A DNA stretch of 64,000 nt, taken from Dipteris shenzhenensis (taxonomy: Eukaryota > Polypodiophyta > Polypodiopsida > Gleicheniales). The notes below the pieces were generated by a model. It ran no database searches and was not told the DNA's origin. It was given only the letters and a program-made list of their open reading frames with translations. The translations under genes and the position numbers were made by a program. The stretch lies in assembly GCA_047967505.1 (NCBI GenBank), contig CM106540.1; one strand, 5' to 3'. Shown here piece after piece: positions 21,430 through 33,163 of this stretch; the first letter of the stretch is position 1, and every line of letters begins with the position of its first letter.

Positions 21430-23690
21430 CTATAAGACCTTGTGCCAATCATGGGACTTGAACCCACTAAGCTTATTGTCCTTTGAAAATGCTTCTTTCA
21501 AGCAATGCATGTACCCTATCGGTGTTTAAAAAGAGACAATGTCCACCTTGACCGCTGCCTCCTCTCTCGTAGAGAGGATCCATGTTGCTTTCGGGAGGAC
21601 AACTTTTCCCGAAGCATGCACTTGGGGCCACAAACGAGACATCCTATTCATAGCATGCAAGTCTTCTCCCACTCCTCTTGAGTCTTTGGAACCAACCAAG
21701 TGTGTCCAAATAGTAGCCCCCACATTCTTAAAGATATGCATGGGATCCAAGAGATGATTGATTTGTAACTGACCCCAATAAGGAAGCTCATGAAAGATCA
21801 ATAGCCTCTTCATACCAGGAGGACGTTCCTCTCCATTCGCCCTCTAAGATTGAATCCAGTCACTTGCCTTCAAATATGATGGTGGTGGATCAAGTTGACC
21901 TCCACATGTGAGATGGTCCAACGGAAGGTATCGAGCATGACCTTCATAAACATTTTTCCTCATATGTTTGGAGTATCGGGCAAGCGATTTCAAACCGGGT
22001 CCACAAACAGGACAAGCATGGTACCCACTTGTAACAAGTCTTCCACGCGTGCATGAATGTGTTAGTATAAGACATGCGTGCGAAAGAGAGTCATAAAAGC
22101 ATAATCCTATATTATACTTATAGAGACACAACCATGTACCTGCGCACTCTCCATATCCTGGGTAGTCATGCATGGTCCACATCAAGATACCCCTGACCAA
22201 AATATCATTGGTATGTCTAGGAGCTCTGGAAATATCAAAGACCCGCACTCCTCTCCATAATATCTGTAACTCCTCTATCAAAGGTGCCATGTACACGTCC
22301 ATATTTTTTGCCTTGTACTTCCCTAGCACAAGTAGTGCAAGCATGAGGTGTCCCTTTTTTATTGTTAGCCATGGTGGGATATTGTAATTCACCATGACCA
22401 TGGGCCATGTCAACCAAATGTCGAGCATAATCCGAAAGGATTCACGCCGTCCATGGTGAGCCCAAGATGTAAGTTGCATGGCTCCCTCGTAAAGTCCGGC
22501 CACTGATTGTCTATGTGCTTCCAAGCTGCACAATCTGTGGGAATCCTCAATGTGTCATCAGTGGACCGAGGAGATGCATGCCATGTCATCAACTCCGCTA
22601 TGGATTTGCATCGGAACATGTGTTGTATTCTTGTAATGATGGGAAAGTGTCTCAAGACCTTTATAGTATCTGCTCACCCTACAAGTCATCTCTATATCAT
22701 TGTTCCCCACACTTCGGACAACTAGCCAAATCTCCATGCTCACGACAAAAGAGAATACAATCATTACGGCAAGCATGGATGGTATCATAATCCATACCCA
22801 CCGTTGTTAGCATCTTTTTCGCTTCATCTCTTGATGTGGGCATGGTATTTGGTGCAGGCAACATCTTCTAGAGCAACCTATCACAATTCAAACATACATA
22901 GGCTTCGAACAATGATGATTCGGTACACTAATCCATACATGATGATTCTCAAAATAAACAATATCCAAATAATGAGTCAAATTAATGCAAGAGCTAACCT
23001 CATTAAGGCCGAGACACTTGTATCCGACCACCCATACTTTACTTGCAGATTCAAGATTGAGAGACAAGCACTTAGTTTAGACATCCTAGCACCCTCATAC
23101 AATTGTGTTGATTGCAACTCTCGCATTTTGACCTCATACTCTGACATCACGTGTACATGGGATGTAGTGCCCCTAAAAATAGAATCCATCATGTCGACCA
23201 TACCCTCGTCATCATCCGAGAGACTATAGTCTTGCTCAAAGTGTGAAGGTATATGCGTACCCTCGTCAGCCTCCTCATCATGTTTTAAGATTTTGTGTAA
23301 ATATAAGATCTTATATTTCCTGGTATCTAATATTAACCATGAACTTAAATAGCTTTGACTTACCGATAATCCATCAACACATGCAACACCAATGGTGGGT
23401 ACTGGTTTGGGCTCCTCCCCATACATCTGCAAGTGGCGCATGATAATATGGCGTTGATGTCGTACTTCTTGCTTGCAATTAGTGCAATGACAGTATAACC
23501 TCTCTATAAGCCACTTTGTGCTCCCGGGCATTGGCGCATGGCATTGGCGCATCATTGGACGATCGTCCCTTCCATCTACACTTATAAAATCACAACATAA
23601 GTTGCAAGGAAATATATTAACAATTATAAAATAGCATCTATGAGCTTCTTTTTTAACTTTAAACATAAAGTGTCTCAAAGCATTGCTATA
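21430..23690 (-). pseudogene. CACTA (En/Spm) TNP2-like transposase
   Basis: A minus-strand transposase relic of the CACTA superfamily, which cuts and pastes DNA elements. Reading from 23,678 leftwards: the N-terminal part (SVDGRDDRP near 23,560); then an HAC-x-NDC sequence and a CPKC zinc pair near 22,690-22,770; then TMDGVNPFG near 22,450; then VNYNIPPWL, DVYMAPLIEEL, WTMHDYPGYG and ACPVCG with KHMRKNVYEGH. These are the TNP2 core in the expected order. At least one frameshift (near 22,430) and several stops are present. About 100 bp near 22,040-22,140 interrupting the core may be an unspliced intron. The left end is cut by the Copia fragment. Confidence 0.82.
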
Positions 23691-23713
23691 TAGCGACGTT
23701 TTGCTCTGTTCTG

Positions 23714-23765
23714 TCGCTATAATATAGCGATGCTTTTAATTAAAAGCATCGCTATATTATAGCGA
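23714..23765. repeat. perfect 52-bp palindrome, CACTA-type subterminal repeat
   Basis: Two 26-base arms without a spacer: TCGCTATAATATAGCGATGC leads in and the exact reverse complement leads out. A further TATATAGCGACG copy lies at about 23,687-23,698. GCGAC/TATAGCG motifs in both orientations are typical of CACTA subterminal regions, where the element's own proteins bind. It sits at the 5' side of the minus-strand transposase. A terminal CACTA sequence was not found. Confidence 0.85.
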
Positions 23766-24391
23766 CACTGTGGGTTAAAATCCAAAACTTGACACGATGT
23801 GCGGTGCTTTCTTTAGCACTCTCTAATCTCTATTGTAAGCAAAGCAATCTCTCCTCCCACCTATTTTCGACGACCTCCCACTCTATTCTCCACTCCTCAC
23901 CACTACTCACCCCTCTCGTAGCACTTGTGCTCCCTCTTCACTCTTCTCCCTCTTTAGTTTCTTGAAAGGAAGTTTTTCAAGAAGGTGAGTCTCTTTGAAC
24001 AATATAGGTAGGTTTTTTGTGAGATTTCATTTTGTGAGTGCTTCTCCTTGTATTGCTAAAGCTGTGTACTAGTTTTCATGCTTGATTTCAAAGGATTGAA
24101 ACAAAAAACGAGATTTCAAGAAAGAAAGAAGACTCACCTCTTCTAGCCTTTTTTGTATTTCTTCTCCTTGTCTTTCTCCTTGTCTCCTCAATCCCCAATC
24201 TCTTTGAGAAGTTGCTTTTGTAATCTCCTCCTTCCTCTAACATCTTATTTGAAAAATGGTATGTTTCCTCTCTTTTGTAGGGCCAGTCCACAAAACACCG
24301 AGCGGGATGTACTATTCCAGGTAAGTGCTTTCTCTTTTTTCCATTTGTTATTTTTGTTATTTGCATTGGCCTGTAGCTAGCACTAGCTGCA
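23766..24391. other. non-coding spacer before satellite
   Basis: Pyrimidine-rich from 23,870 with splice-like AAGGTGAGT near 23,976. No coding domain recognised. It could be the 5' flank of the CACTA element or of the TnpA-like gene to the right. Confidence 0.4.
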
Positions 24392-26756
24392 ATGATGGGC
24401 GTAGGAACCCTCTCTTCCTCTCTCTTTCCTCTTCTTTCCCTCTTCTCTCCTCTTCTTTCCCTCCTTTCCTTCTCGTTCTCCTTCAATCTTTCAATCTCTT
24501 TCCCCCTCTTTTTCCCTCTTTCCTTTCCCTCTTCTTCTCTCTTTCCCCCTTCTCTTATGCTCATGCATAAGCATAAGCATGAGCATATGTCTCCTTCTCT
24601 TGCATAAGCATAAGCATAAGCATAAGAGAAGGAGACATATGCTCATGCTTATGCTTATGCATAAGCATAAGCATAAGAGAAGGAGACATATGCTCATGCT
24701 TATGCTTATGCATGAGCATAAGAGAAGGAGACATATACATATGCTCATGCTTCTCTTTTCCTCTTCTTCTCTCTTCTTCTCTCTCCCCCCCTCTTTTCCC
24801 TCTTCTTCTCTCTTTCTTTCCCTCTTCTTCTCTCTTCTCCTCTTTCCCCCCCTCTTTTCCCTCTTTCATGCTCATGCTCTTATGCTCATGCATAAGCATA
24901 AGCATGAGCATATGTCTCCTTCTCTTATGCTTATGCATAAATAAGCATAAGCATAAGAGAAGGAGACATATGCTCAATAAGCATAAGCATAAGAGAAGGA
25001 GACATATGCTCATGCTTATGCTTATGCATGAGCATAAGAGAAGGAGACATAAGCATGAGCATAAGAGAAGGAGACATAAGCATGAGCATATGTCTCTTTT
25101 TCCCTCTTTCCTTTCCCTCTTCTTCTCTCTTTCTTTCCCTCTTTTCCCTTTTCCAATCTCTCTTTCATTTCCCTCTTCTTCTCTCTTTCCCCTCTTCCAA
25201 TCTCTTTTCCTTTCCCTCTTCTTCCTCTTCTTCTCTTCTTTCTCTTTTCCCTCTTCTTCCTCTTCTTTCCCTCTTCTTCTCTCTTCTTCCCTCTTTCCTT
25301 TCCCTCTTCTTCTCTCTTTCTTTCCCTCTTTCCCCTTTTCCAATCTCTCTTTCCTTTCCCTCTTCTTCTCTCTTCTCCTCTTTCCCCCCCTCTTTTCCCT
25401 CTTTCATGCTCATGCTCTTATGCTCATGCATAAGCATAAGCATGAGCATATGTCTCCTCCTCTTCTGCTTATGCTTATGCTTATGCATAAGAGGAGTCTT
25501 ATGCATAAGCATAAGCATAAGAGAAGGAGACATATGCTCATGCTTATGCTTATGCATGAGCATAAGAGAAGGAGACATATGCTCATGCATAAGCATGAGC
25601 ATATGTCTCTTTTTCCCTCTTTCCTTTCCCTCTTCTTCTCTCTTTCTTTCCCTCTTTCCCCTTTTCCAGTCTCTCTTTCCTTTCCCTCTTCTTCTCTCTT
25701 CTCGTCTTTCCCCCCCTCTTTTCCCTCTTTCATGCTCATGTTCTTATGCTCATGCATAAGCATAAGCATGAGCATATGTCTCCTTCTCTTATGCTTATGC
25801 TTATGCTTATGCATAAGACTCCTCTTATACATCAACATAAGCATAAGAGAAGGAGACATATGCTCATGCTTATGCTTATGCATGAGCATAAGAGAAGGAA
25901 ACATATGCTCATGCATAAGCATGAGCATATGTCTCTTTTTCCCTCTTTCCTTTCCCTCTTCTTCTCTCTTCTCGTCTTTCCCCCCCTCTTTTCCCTCTTT
26001 CATGCTCATGTTCTTATGCTCATGCATAAGCATAAGCATGAGCATATGTCTCCTTCTCTTATGCTTATGCTTATGCTTATGCATAAGACTCCTCTTATGC
26101 ATAACCATAAGCATAAGCATAAGAGAAGGAGACATATGCTCATGCTTATTGCATGAGCATAAGAGAAGGAGACATATGCTCATGCATAAGCATGAGCATG
26201 TCTCTTTTTCCCTCTTTCCTTTCCCTCTTCTTCTCTCTTTCTTTCCCTCTTTCCCCTTTTCCAATCTCTCTTTCCTTTCCCTCTTCTTCTCTCTTCTCCT
26301 CTTTTCCCCCCTCTTTTTCCTCCTCTTTTCCCTCCTCTTTTCCTCCTCTTCTCTTCTTTTCCCTCCTCTTTTCCCTCCTCTTCTCCTCTTTTCCTCTTCT
26401 TCCTCTTTTCCTCTTCTTTCCTCTTTTCTCTCTTCTTCCTCTTCTTTCCCTCTTCTTCTCTCTTCTTTCCCTCTTTCCTTTCCCTCTTCTTCTCTCTTTC
26501 CCCTCTTCCAATCTCTTTTCCTTTCCCTCTTCTTCCTCTTTTCCTCTTCCTCCTCTTTTCCCTCTTCTTTCTCTTCTTTCCCTCTTCTTTTCCCTCTTCT
26601 TCCTCTTTTCTTCTTCTCTCTTTCCCCTCTTCCAATCTCTTTTCCTTTCCCTCTTCTTCCTCTTTCCCTCTTCTTCCTCTTTCCTTTCCCTCTTCTTCTC
26701 TCTTTCCCCTCTTCCAATCTCTTTTCCTTTCCCTCTTCTTCCTCTTTTCCTTTGCC
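24392..26756. repeat. complex satellite: CT-rich blocks alternating with long inverted repeats
   Basis: Five modules made of ATGCTC, ATAAGC and GCTTAT hexamers plus TATGTCTCCTTCTC lie at about 24,557-24,735, 24,866-25,095, 25,405-25,605, 25,729-25,935 and 26,001-26,205. They are separated by pure C/T blocks of TTCCCTCTTCTTCTC type. Most modules are inverted repeats; in module 4 the arms 25,746-25,799 and 25,836-25,889 are 54 bp and perfectly complementary. After the fifth module, 550 bp of C/T repeats follow. The plus strand stays open for over 700 codons and the minus for over 430, but this comes from repeat composition. Confidence 0.93.
25746..25889. repeat. inverted repeat with 54-bp perfect arms (module 4)
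   Basis: Arms 25,746-25,799 and 25,836-25,889 are exact reverse complements, with a 36-base loop containing ACTCCTCTTATACATC. Modules 3 and 5 have near-identical arms and the same loop core. DNA of this type can extrude cruciforms, and its RNA would fold into long hairpins. Confidence 0.88.
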
Positions 26757-26828
26757 TATGCCTATGCCTATGCCTATGCTTATGTTTGTTTTTTGTTTTT
26801 TGTTTTCGTGTTTGTATCTATGTTAGAC

Positions 26829-28395
26829 ATGGGATCACGTCGCACGTCCGACGAGTACAAACAACCTCGTAGGAGGAGACATCATGATCTATATGCTCCA
26901 GAGGACTTTGATTCCTCTCAGGCGACACCTGAGGGGACTACCCCTGGTCTGCTGACTCCTCTCGGACCTAGCACTGCGACTACCCCTGGTCCGACTCCTC
27001 TCGGACATAGCACTGTGACTACCCCTCGAGGAACTCCTTTGCTAGCCATGCATCACTTTGTTGGGAGTCCCGACGAGTTTGTAGCGCAGATGACTGATGA
27101 GAGGCACCGAGATTCTTCTCTTTGCTATCTCAGAGGACCTCAACAATTCCCTCCCCTACACCGACGGCTGGACCTACTGCTCAGTCGTCCCCTCGTGCCC
27201 CTTCGACCAAGGGGTCATCACCTACGCGTGCCTCTCGTAAGGGAAGGAAGAGTAGGAGGGGCCGCTTATGTTGTGCTGACTCGGGAGATGTAGATGAGTC
27301 AGCACACTCACATCCCTATAGGTCTCCACTTGGTCCGGAGACATAGTATCAGTCAGGTCCCTTGCCCTCTCCTACTCCCACTGCTACTCCTCGCTCCGGA
27401 AGTGCTCGCACAGCTTCCACTCCTTCTGACTCTGCTACCATCAGTCCTCCTTACTCATCAGAGGATCTCTCCTATCAAATCACGACTACCTGAGAGATAA
27501 TTAAAGATAGAAAGGGCAAAGCAGTGATGGCCACCATGAGGCGGTTGATGAGCCATCACTTCAAGAGCAGTATTGCTACCGAGATTGGCGATATCAAGAT
27601 GACCAAAAGAAGCAGGCAGTCGTCGATGCATTACAAAAAAATACCCTAACTCGCCAAATTGGGAGTTTAATGAGAATTATATGCGAGAGCGCATGAGTTT
27701 GGTCTTGAAGCATTGTAGATCAACCTTGCGTACTTGCATCGCAAAGGGGATGGCTAAACCCAACTGGGCAGGCAAAGCTGATTGGAAGTTCTTCAAGAAG
27801 CAAAATAGCGACCATCTCAAAATGTTCGAGGGTCTGACGAGGGCTGCGAAGAGATGGTTGGACACTGTAGGTACTTCGCACTTTGGTGCAGGCAGACGGT
27901 TGGCGTTCGAGGCAACCATGGTAAGTCTACTTCTTCTCATTTAATGTATTGTTCTATTTGTTTTACTACATATTACATGCACTTTATCTAACTCTAACTC
28001 TCGTAAATTGGATCCATAGCAAGCTGCGATGGGTCGTCTTCCTACAGATGCAGAGACATGACGCGCATTTCGCATAGGAACAAAGCCGTGGTTTATTAAG
28101 CAAGAGGCAATGGAAGTGATGGTCGATTGGGCTGAGGTGGCTGCTTGCACGGTATAAGTCTACTTGTAATCTCACTTTTTAAATTGTTTTATTCTTTAAG
28201 TTCCAATCTAATTTTCAATTTATATGGTTCACTCTTAGGGTCAAAGTTCAAGCATCCCATCACCAGAGGCGAGCGATCACCAGGGTCAGGGATCAGACGC
28301 ACATGATGAGGATCAGGGAGAAGGCGCAGCTCACGAGGACCAAGGATCAGGCCAACAAGATGAGGATGAGGATGAGGACGATGAGGACGATTCGA

Positions 28396-28400
<5 letters not shown>
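26829..28400 (+). pseudogene. TnpA-like protein of the plant Ptta/En/Spm transposase class (tentative)
   Basis: The ATG at 26,829 begins a basic, Ser/Thr/Pro-rich N-terminus (MGSRRTSDEYKQPRRRR) with short internal repeats, broken by a frameshift near 27,130. The core exon runs to 27,920 with WKFFKKQNSDHLKMFEG and GTSHFGAGRRLAFE, reminiscent of the plant transposase class found with TNP2 in CACTA elements. A donor at 27,921 (GTAAGT) and an acceptor before 28,019 join it to an exon starting QAAMGRLP, with one in-frame TGA. A third exon (28,240-28,400) is very acidic. It reads away from the TNP2 relic, so common membership in one element is unproven. Confidence 0.5.

Positions 28401-28433
<33 letters not shown>
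28401..28433 (+). repeat. (TAG)11 trinucleotide repeat at the end of a reading frame
   Basis: Eleven TAG triplets follow the acidic terminal exon in frame, so the frame would end with eleven consecutive stop codons. In the other frames the run reads poly-Ser or poly-Val. Confidence 0.9.
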
Positions 28434-28562
28434 CAGTTTGCATATACTTCGCCATGTATGTCATTTTGTATATCCGCTCGTTTGAGCAATTTTGTATCAC
28501 CCTTTTCAAAAGGGAAATTTTGTAACAAACAATGTTGTATATGCAATTAGTTTCCATCAAAG

Positions 28563-28690
28563 AAGGCGGTTTATGTCCAAGTCGAACTTCACGTGCAGGA
28601 TGGTCAAGTAGAAGGTATCATGTATGACCTTTATAAACCACTTTCCTCATATGTTTGGGGAGACATGCATCCAAACCATCACATAAATAG
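28563..28690 (-). pseudogene. second TNP2 fragment
   Basis: The minus strand reads PKHMRKVVYKGH followed by YLLLDHP. This aligns to KHMRKNVYEGH-ARYLPLDH of the larger relic (21,900-21,990), with about 80% nucleotide identity by eye. It shows a second, much shorter CACTA copy directly beside the Gypsy LTR. Confidence 0.75.
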
Positions 28691-28704
28691 GGAAAAAATG
28701 GCAA

Positions 28705-30567
28705 TGCGACATGAAGTTGGGGGTTATAAAACTTCACGCACCTCTTAGCTTCCTACTATTTCCAAACTTAGTGGCAAAGAACTTTATCACTGGGAAAGGG
28801 GTAATAAAATAGAAACTTTCATAAAGAGACATCACACATTCTTCACTTTCTTCCCTTAGATGAGAATGAAGATGGTAACATCCCAAGTGATGTTGTACTC
28901 TAGCATAGGAAGAAGGAAAGGATCAATGGTGGCGGAGGCCATAATCGCACCAAGCTAAACTATGAGTGATACGTTGTTGAAAGAAGATCTTGTAGCTCAA
29001 TATGACATGAACTGATATATGTCGAGAAGTTTGAAGGGTCTGATTGGGTCAGATGGGTAGGTTCCAAGGAAACATTGCACCTCCTTCCTAGATACCTCTT
29101 AATTAACTCAAAACACTCTGTAAACTGTCATCAAACTCAAAGGCCTATAACTACTAACATAGACATGATATCAAAGATTCAAGTACATGTAGAGATGCAC
29201 CTTGAAATGGCCTTTGTGCTGATATAAGTTTCGTAAGAAAGAGAGAAACGGTTGAAAAGTTATGGATGTTTTACTAGAAGGTGGTAAAAACAATCTAAAA
29301 ACTAAACAATCACACACACAGACTCATAACTTTTTGATTTGACATCTAATATAGAAACTAAATACATAAGATGATGTGCCTTAAAGAAAACTTTATGTTG
29401 ATATTAGTTCTATTAAAATCGAAGCATCAAGCAAGAAGTTATGAGAAAAACACTAATAGGAGGTCAAACAGTCATGAGAAACACCTATGCCTTCTACTGA
29501 TGCCGACTTGGGAGAGTACTCCTTCCATGCTCATACGTTAACAAACGATCCAAGTCCCATAGAGGTTGCCTAGGAGAGAAGTAAGAGCTCCCATTGTGGC
29601 TCAGGAAATGGATAAACCATTGTATGCACAGTGAGTGGCTAAATAGAAAGCAATTTTTGAAGACTTTGGAAGAGACAGAAGAACAAAGCAATGGAAAAAG
29701 GGGCGAGACACTCCATAGAGATAACTTGAAGTGACCAAGAGGGAGCAAGAGCTCCAAGACTACCCATAGAAAGAGAATAAAGTAGACAGATATGGACTCA
29801 AGAGTCTACATAAGATATCTACAAGAGGGAGAGAGAGGGCTCATGGAAGAGGCTTAAGGAGACTACAGCTATAGTAGCATGAGGATCAATGGTGGAAGAG
29901 ATGTTGAACAAGAGAGAGAAGGGCTCTTTTAATAGAGATTTTGTCACCCTCCTTCACCCATTTACAATTGCTTCCTATAGGTTCCTTTCCCCATCAATCA
30001 CATAAGCATGGTATGTCACCATCCATGTCTTTTTTGGCTACTCTTGACATGTTTCCCATCAAAATATGCTCATGAGCCTTGAAATATTGAGAGAGTCAAG
30101 GATCTACCCACATGGAGCCCATAGGGACCCTCTCTTTTCCATATGTCCACATCCTCCTTATTTCATATATGAATTCTAGAAGGATTCCTCTTGACTCCAC
30201 ACTCTTCCACACTCCCCCACATGCCTTCCACATGCTTGGTATGTGATATTTCTTCTCTATTTCTTACATTATTCAGCACACATGGACATGAGACCCACCT
30301 CCTTATATGACTCATTCTTTCTATTTTCTAAAAGACCCCATAATATCCCATACACAAATAACTCTCACCCCATACCAAGGTATTTATAATTCATACACAT
30401 GGTATTTACAATGATCCATTCCACTCGTCCTCTCAATCCCATACAATATCTTAGAAAATGAAAATAAGTGAGAGCCACTAGGCTATCACTTGATACTCAC
30501 ACTCTTATTCAACATATAGAAAAGCAACACCAATGCCAAAGAAAAGATATCAATTTTTGGCATCACA
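28705..30567 (-). repeat. Gypsy 3' LTR (complete)
   Basis: About 1,863 bp. The plus-strand right end, ATCACA, abuts a pyrimidine run (30,568-30,584) that is the element's polypurine tract on the minus strand. The left end, TGCGACATGAAG, corresponds to TGTGACATGAAG in the other LTR. Similarity to the other copy is strong from 28,705 to about 29,945, then stops where the other copy is truncated. Confidence 0.8.
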
Positions 30568-30584
30568 TCTCCTCTCCCCCCCCA
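30568..30584 (-). other. Gypsy polypurine tract
   Basis: On the minus strand this is GGGGGGGGAGAGGAGA, lying against the LTR start TGTGAT, as expected for the plus-strand primer. Confidence 0.65.
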
Positions 30585-30639
30585 GCAGATCCTCTCTAGT
30601 AATAGAGAGGGTCTGTTGGCCTTCAACGTGGTTGAGAAT

Positions 30640-31960
30640 AGAAGAATTTAAGCTAATACTCATTGGTGTGTCCAAGTATCACCCTGATGTTAACATCCTC
30701 AAGCTAGTATGTTCCATTTTTGAAATTATTCTTGACTCTATATGGTCCCTCCCATCGTCAATGCTTTTTGTCTAGCCATGTGTCCAAATGGCTATCAAAT
30801 CTCATGACCCAATCTCCTGTTACTACGATATCCTTCTTCTTGCGTAATTTGGTATCAAAACAAGCCCTGCACCTTTTTTGGGAAGCTTCCAAGTTTTACA
30901 AAGCTTGTAATCTGCATTCATCCAAGGCTTCTAACTATACCAAGCATTGAGCATAGGCATCTTTGCATCCTTCTATTCTTGCAATAGCAGTGCGAAGACT
31001 ATGTATCTCCAATTCAATGGGCAAAATGGCTTCTATCCCATACACTAATTGGAATGGTGTAAACCCAATAGCTAGCTTGTATGTGATTCTATAAGCCCAT
31101 AAAACTTTTGCCAACTACCTATCCCAATGCCTTTTCTTAGTGTCTACAAGTTTTCCCATTGAATTGCACAACAATCCATTTGTTTTCTCAACCAAGCCAT
31201 TACATTGGGGATAGTATGGTGCGGACATGCTATGATTTATCTTTAGCTTATGCACCACATCTTCAATTAGTTCATTTCTAAAAGAGGTTTCTCTATCAGT
31301 GAGAATTTCCCAAGGACAACCAAAGCATGAACAAATTTGGTCAAAGAGAAATTTTGCAATTGTTCTTGCCTTGTTGTTGACTGTGCCCTTGGCCTCTACC
31401 CAGTGATTCACATAATATGTGGCCACCAATAAATAATGATTGCCCCAAGATGAGCGAGGGAGTGGTCCCACAAGGTCCAACCCCCACCACTCAAAAGGTC
31501 CATATGCTGGAATAGGCTTCAAGGGCCCAAGGATCAACAACTGCCGCCTTCCAAACTTTCGGCACACTATCCAACTTCGACACCATTCATATACATCCTT
31601 ATGGAGGCATGGCCAAAAGTAACCTGCATTAAGAATTCTCCTAGCTATGCTCGCTGAAGCAAAATGACGGAAGCATTCATGACACATCCCTAGGATTCTC
31701 CTAGTTTCTATGGGATGGACCACCCGATGAAGGACCTTTTCTTTTCCCAATATACAAAGAATGTCATCAACAATAGTATAGGGGCAAGCCTTCCTTACTA
31801 ATCTCTGCTTTTGTTGTGGAGTTAACCCTTGAGGAAACATGCCTTCTTCCACAAATTGCTGAACATCTTGCAGTTCTGGCTATCCAGTGTCTACCAAAGA
31901 AACCACTCCCCCATCTTGTACCGCAATGGCTTCAATAGCTAACTCATCTTCCCTTTGGTT
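30640..31960 (-). pseudogene. Gypsy integrase with end of RNase H/connection
   Basis: From 31,852 leftwards the frame holds the integrase. An H2C2 zinc finger (HECFRHF followed by CRSWIVC) comes first. The catalytic core follows, with Asp in WGLDLVGP, Asp in LTDRETSF and Glu in NGLVEKTNG. A TAG just after HWDR (about 31,112) stands where the family has Gln; the C-terminal part (KVLWAYRITYK, TPFQLVYG) then continues to about 30,700 with further stops. Sequence 31,860-31,960 seems to be the region just upstream of integrase. Spacing supports a DD-35-E enzyme that was functional before decay. Confidence 0.88.
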
Positions 31961-31965
31961 TTATT

Positions 31966-32420
31966 TTCTATTTATATGAAAAAACTTGGCAGAGTGCCTC
32001 CACATATGCTATTGGATCCTTCCTCATTAATTTTCAGCAAAGACGAGGCTCTAAAGCCATCACAAATGTGCTCATCTTTAAGTGCTCCATCCCTGAAAGA
32101 CTTTGAGAGGCCAATGATGCAGATGCCACAATTTGCAAAGCTACCCTTTCATACTTTGCCCACAAATATTCATATCAGACTATCAATGTAGAGACCATTT
32201 CACCCTCCCCTTGATAGAACCAATTTAACTGCGACATCAAAGCATTTGGCAACTCCACTACACTAAATATCAGCTTCATTGCAGCCACAACTTGGTCCCA
32301 GTCCTCCTTGGTAGAGTCTGCCAAGGCCTCATGCCAACTCAAGGCTACACCTTCAAGAAAATCGAGCAAAATCTCTGCCCAATCCTTCATGGACCATCTA
32401 GAAAGCCGGTATCCTCAAAC
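31966..32420 (-). pseudogene. Gypsy gag fragment fused to the pol remnant
   Basis: The minus-strand frame reads FLEGVALSWHEALADS and EDWDQVVAAM, typical of the retrotransposon gag family. It then passes a stop near 32,175 and continues with WAKYERVALQIV to about 31,966. There the gag sequence joins directly to the region upstream of integrase. Everything encoding the zinc knuckle, protease and most of the reverse transcriptase is missing, presumably by one internal deletion. Confidence 0.75.
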
Positions 32421-33151
32421 AAAATCCCAAAGATAAGACTATGGGTCTTCCCCTTGGGTTCCTCAAATACACTGGAATATTCACCATGATGAAACACAAA
32501 AACAAAGCGCCAAGATCCAAACAATATTCCAAGCAAGATCCAAACAAGATCCCACAAGGTCATCTTAGTATACCAAGACCAACTTATTATGCATAATCAC
32601 TTGTTTAAAATCCTCCACAACGTGATCCTCAACCAAATCTTCAAAAATAAGAGACCAACCAGCATCGTGAAAACATTGTGTATACATGCATTCAAGAATC
32701 ACCCTTCTTACAATTGGAAGTGTACATAATAGCTTCAAGATATTGTACTCTTCATCATTTGCATAGCAAAAGAAGTTGAAAGCATTGAGAATCACCACTC
32801 CATTGTTATAGTCAAAAACCACCCAAAGACTCAACTCTTCTTCACACCAGGCTTCCAATGCATGAATAAAACCCCAATCTATCATTGTCCTTGATGGAAC
32901 TATCAATTCGCCAACATATTCAACAGTGCAAACATAAATTATATGATCATGATGACCATGCGAATAGCTTGAGCATCACTTTCACAATCTTCTAGCTCTC
33001 TTAAATGGGCTGCAATCTCTTCTAATGGAGTTCTTCTAGGCATGCTCTTTATCACATAGGAAAACAAATGCCTATACTAGGCATAACATGCAATCCACTA
33101 CAACCATGACCATTTAGTAATGTGGGATGGATCCAATACCAAACATACACG
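32421..33151 (-). other. Gypsy 5' internal region
   Basis: Leader and N-terminal gag territory between the primer site and the recognisable gag core. A minus-strand frame at 32,565-32,906 (WCEEELSLWVVFDYNN and onward) has no recognised domain. It may be a degraded N-terminal gag part or an unrelated short frame. Confidence 0.45.
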
Positions 33152-33163
33152 GCATCTCCACCA
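33152..33163 (-). other. primer-binding site matching tRNA-Ala
   Basis: The minus strand reads TGGTGGAGATGC five bases inside the 5' LTR end. This is the complement of the 3' end of plant alanine tRNA (GCATCTCCACCA, recalled from known plant tRNAs) over 12 bases; the next bases no longer pair fully. Position and match support tRNA-Ala priming. Confidence 0.6.

Noticed and set aside
24712-26826. Open frame of 704 codons on the plus strand and one of 435 codons on the minus strand
   Set aside because: Both lie wholly in the satellite. C/T blocks cannot encode stops on the plus strand, and the hexamer modules avoid stops in two of three frames. No domain, start context or codon signal supports translation.
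28303-28485. Poly-Ser protein encoded over the TAG repeat
   Set aside because: It is the AGT frame of the (TAG)11 microsatellite; the spliced acidic exon uses the frame ending in TAG.
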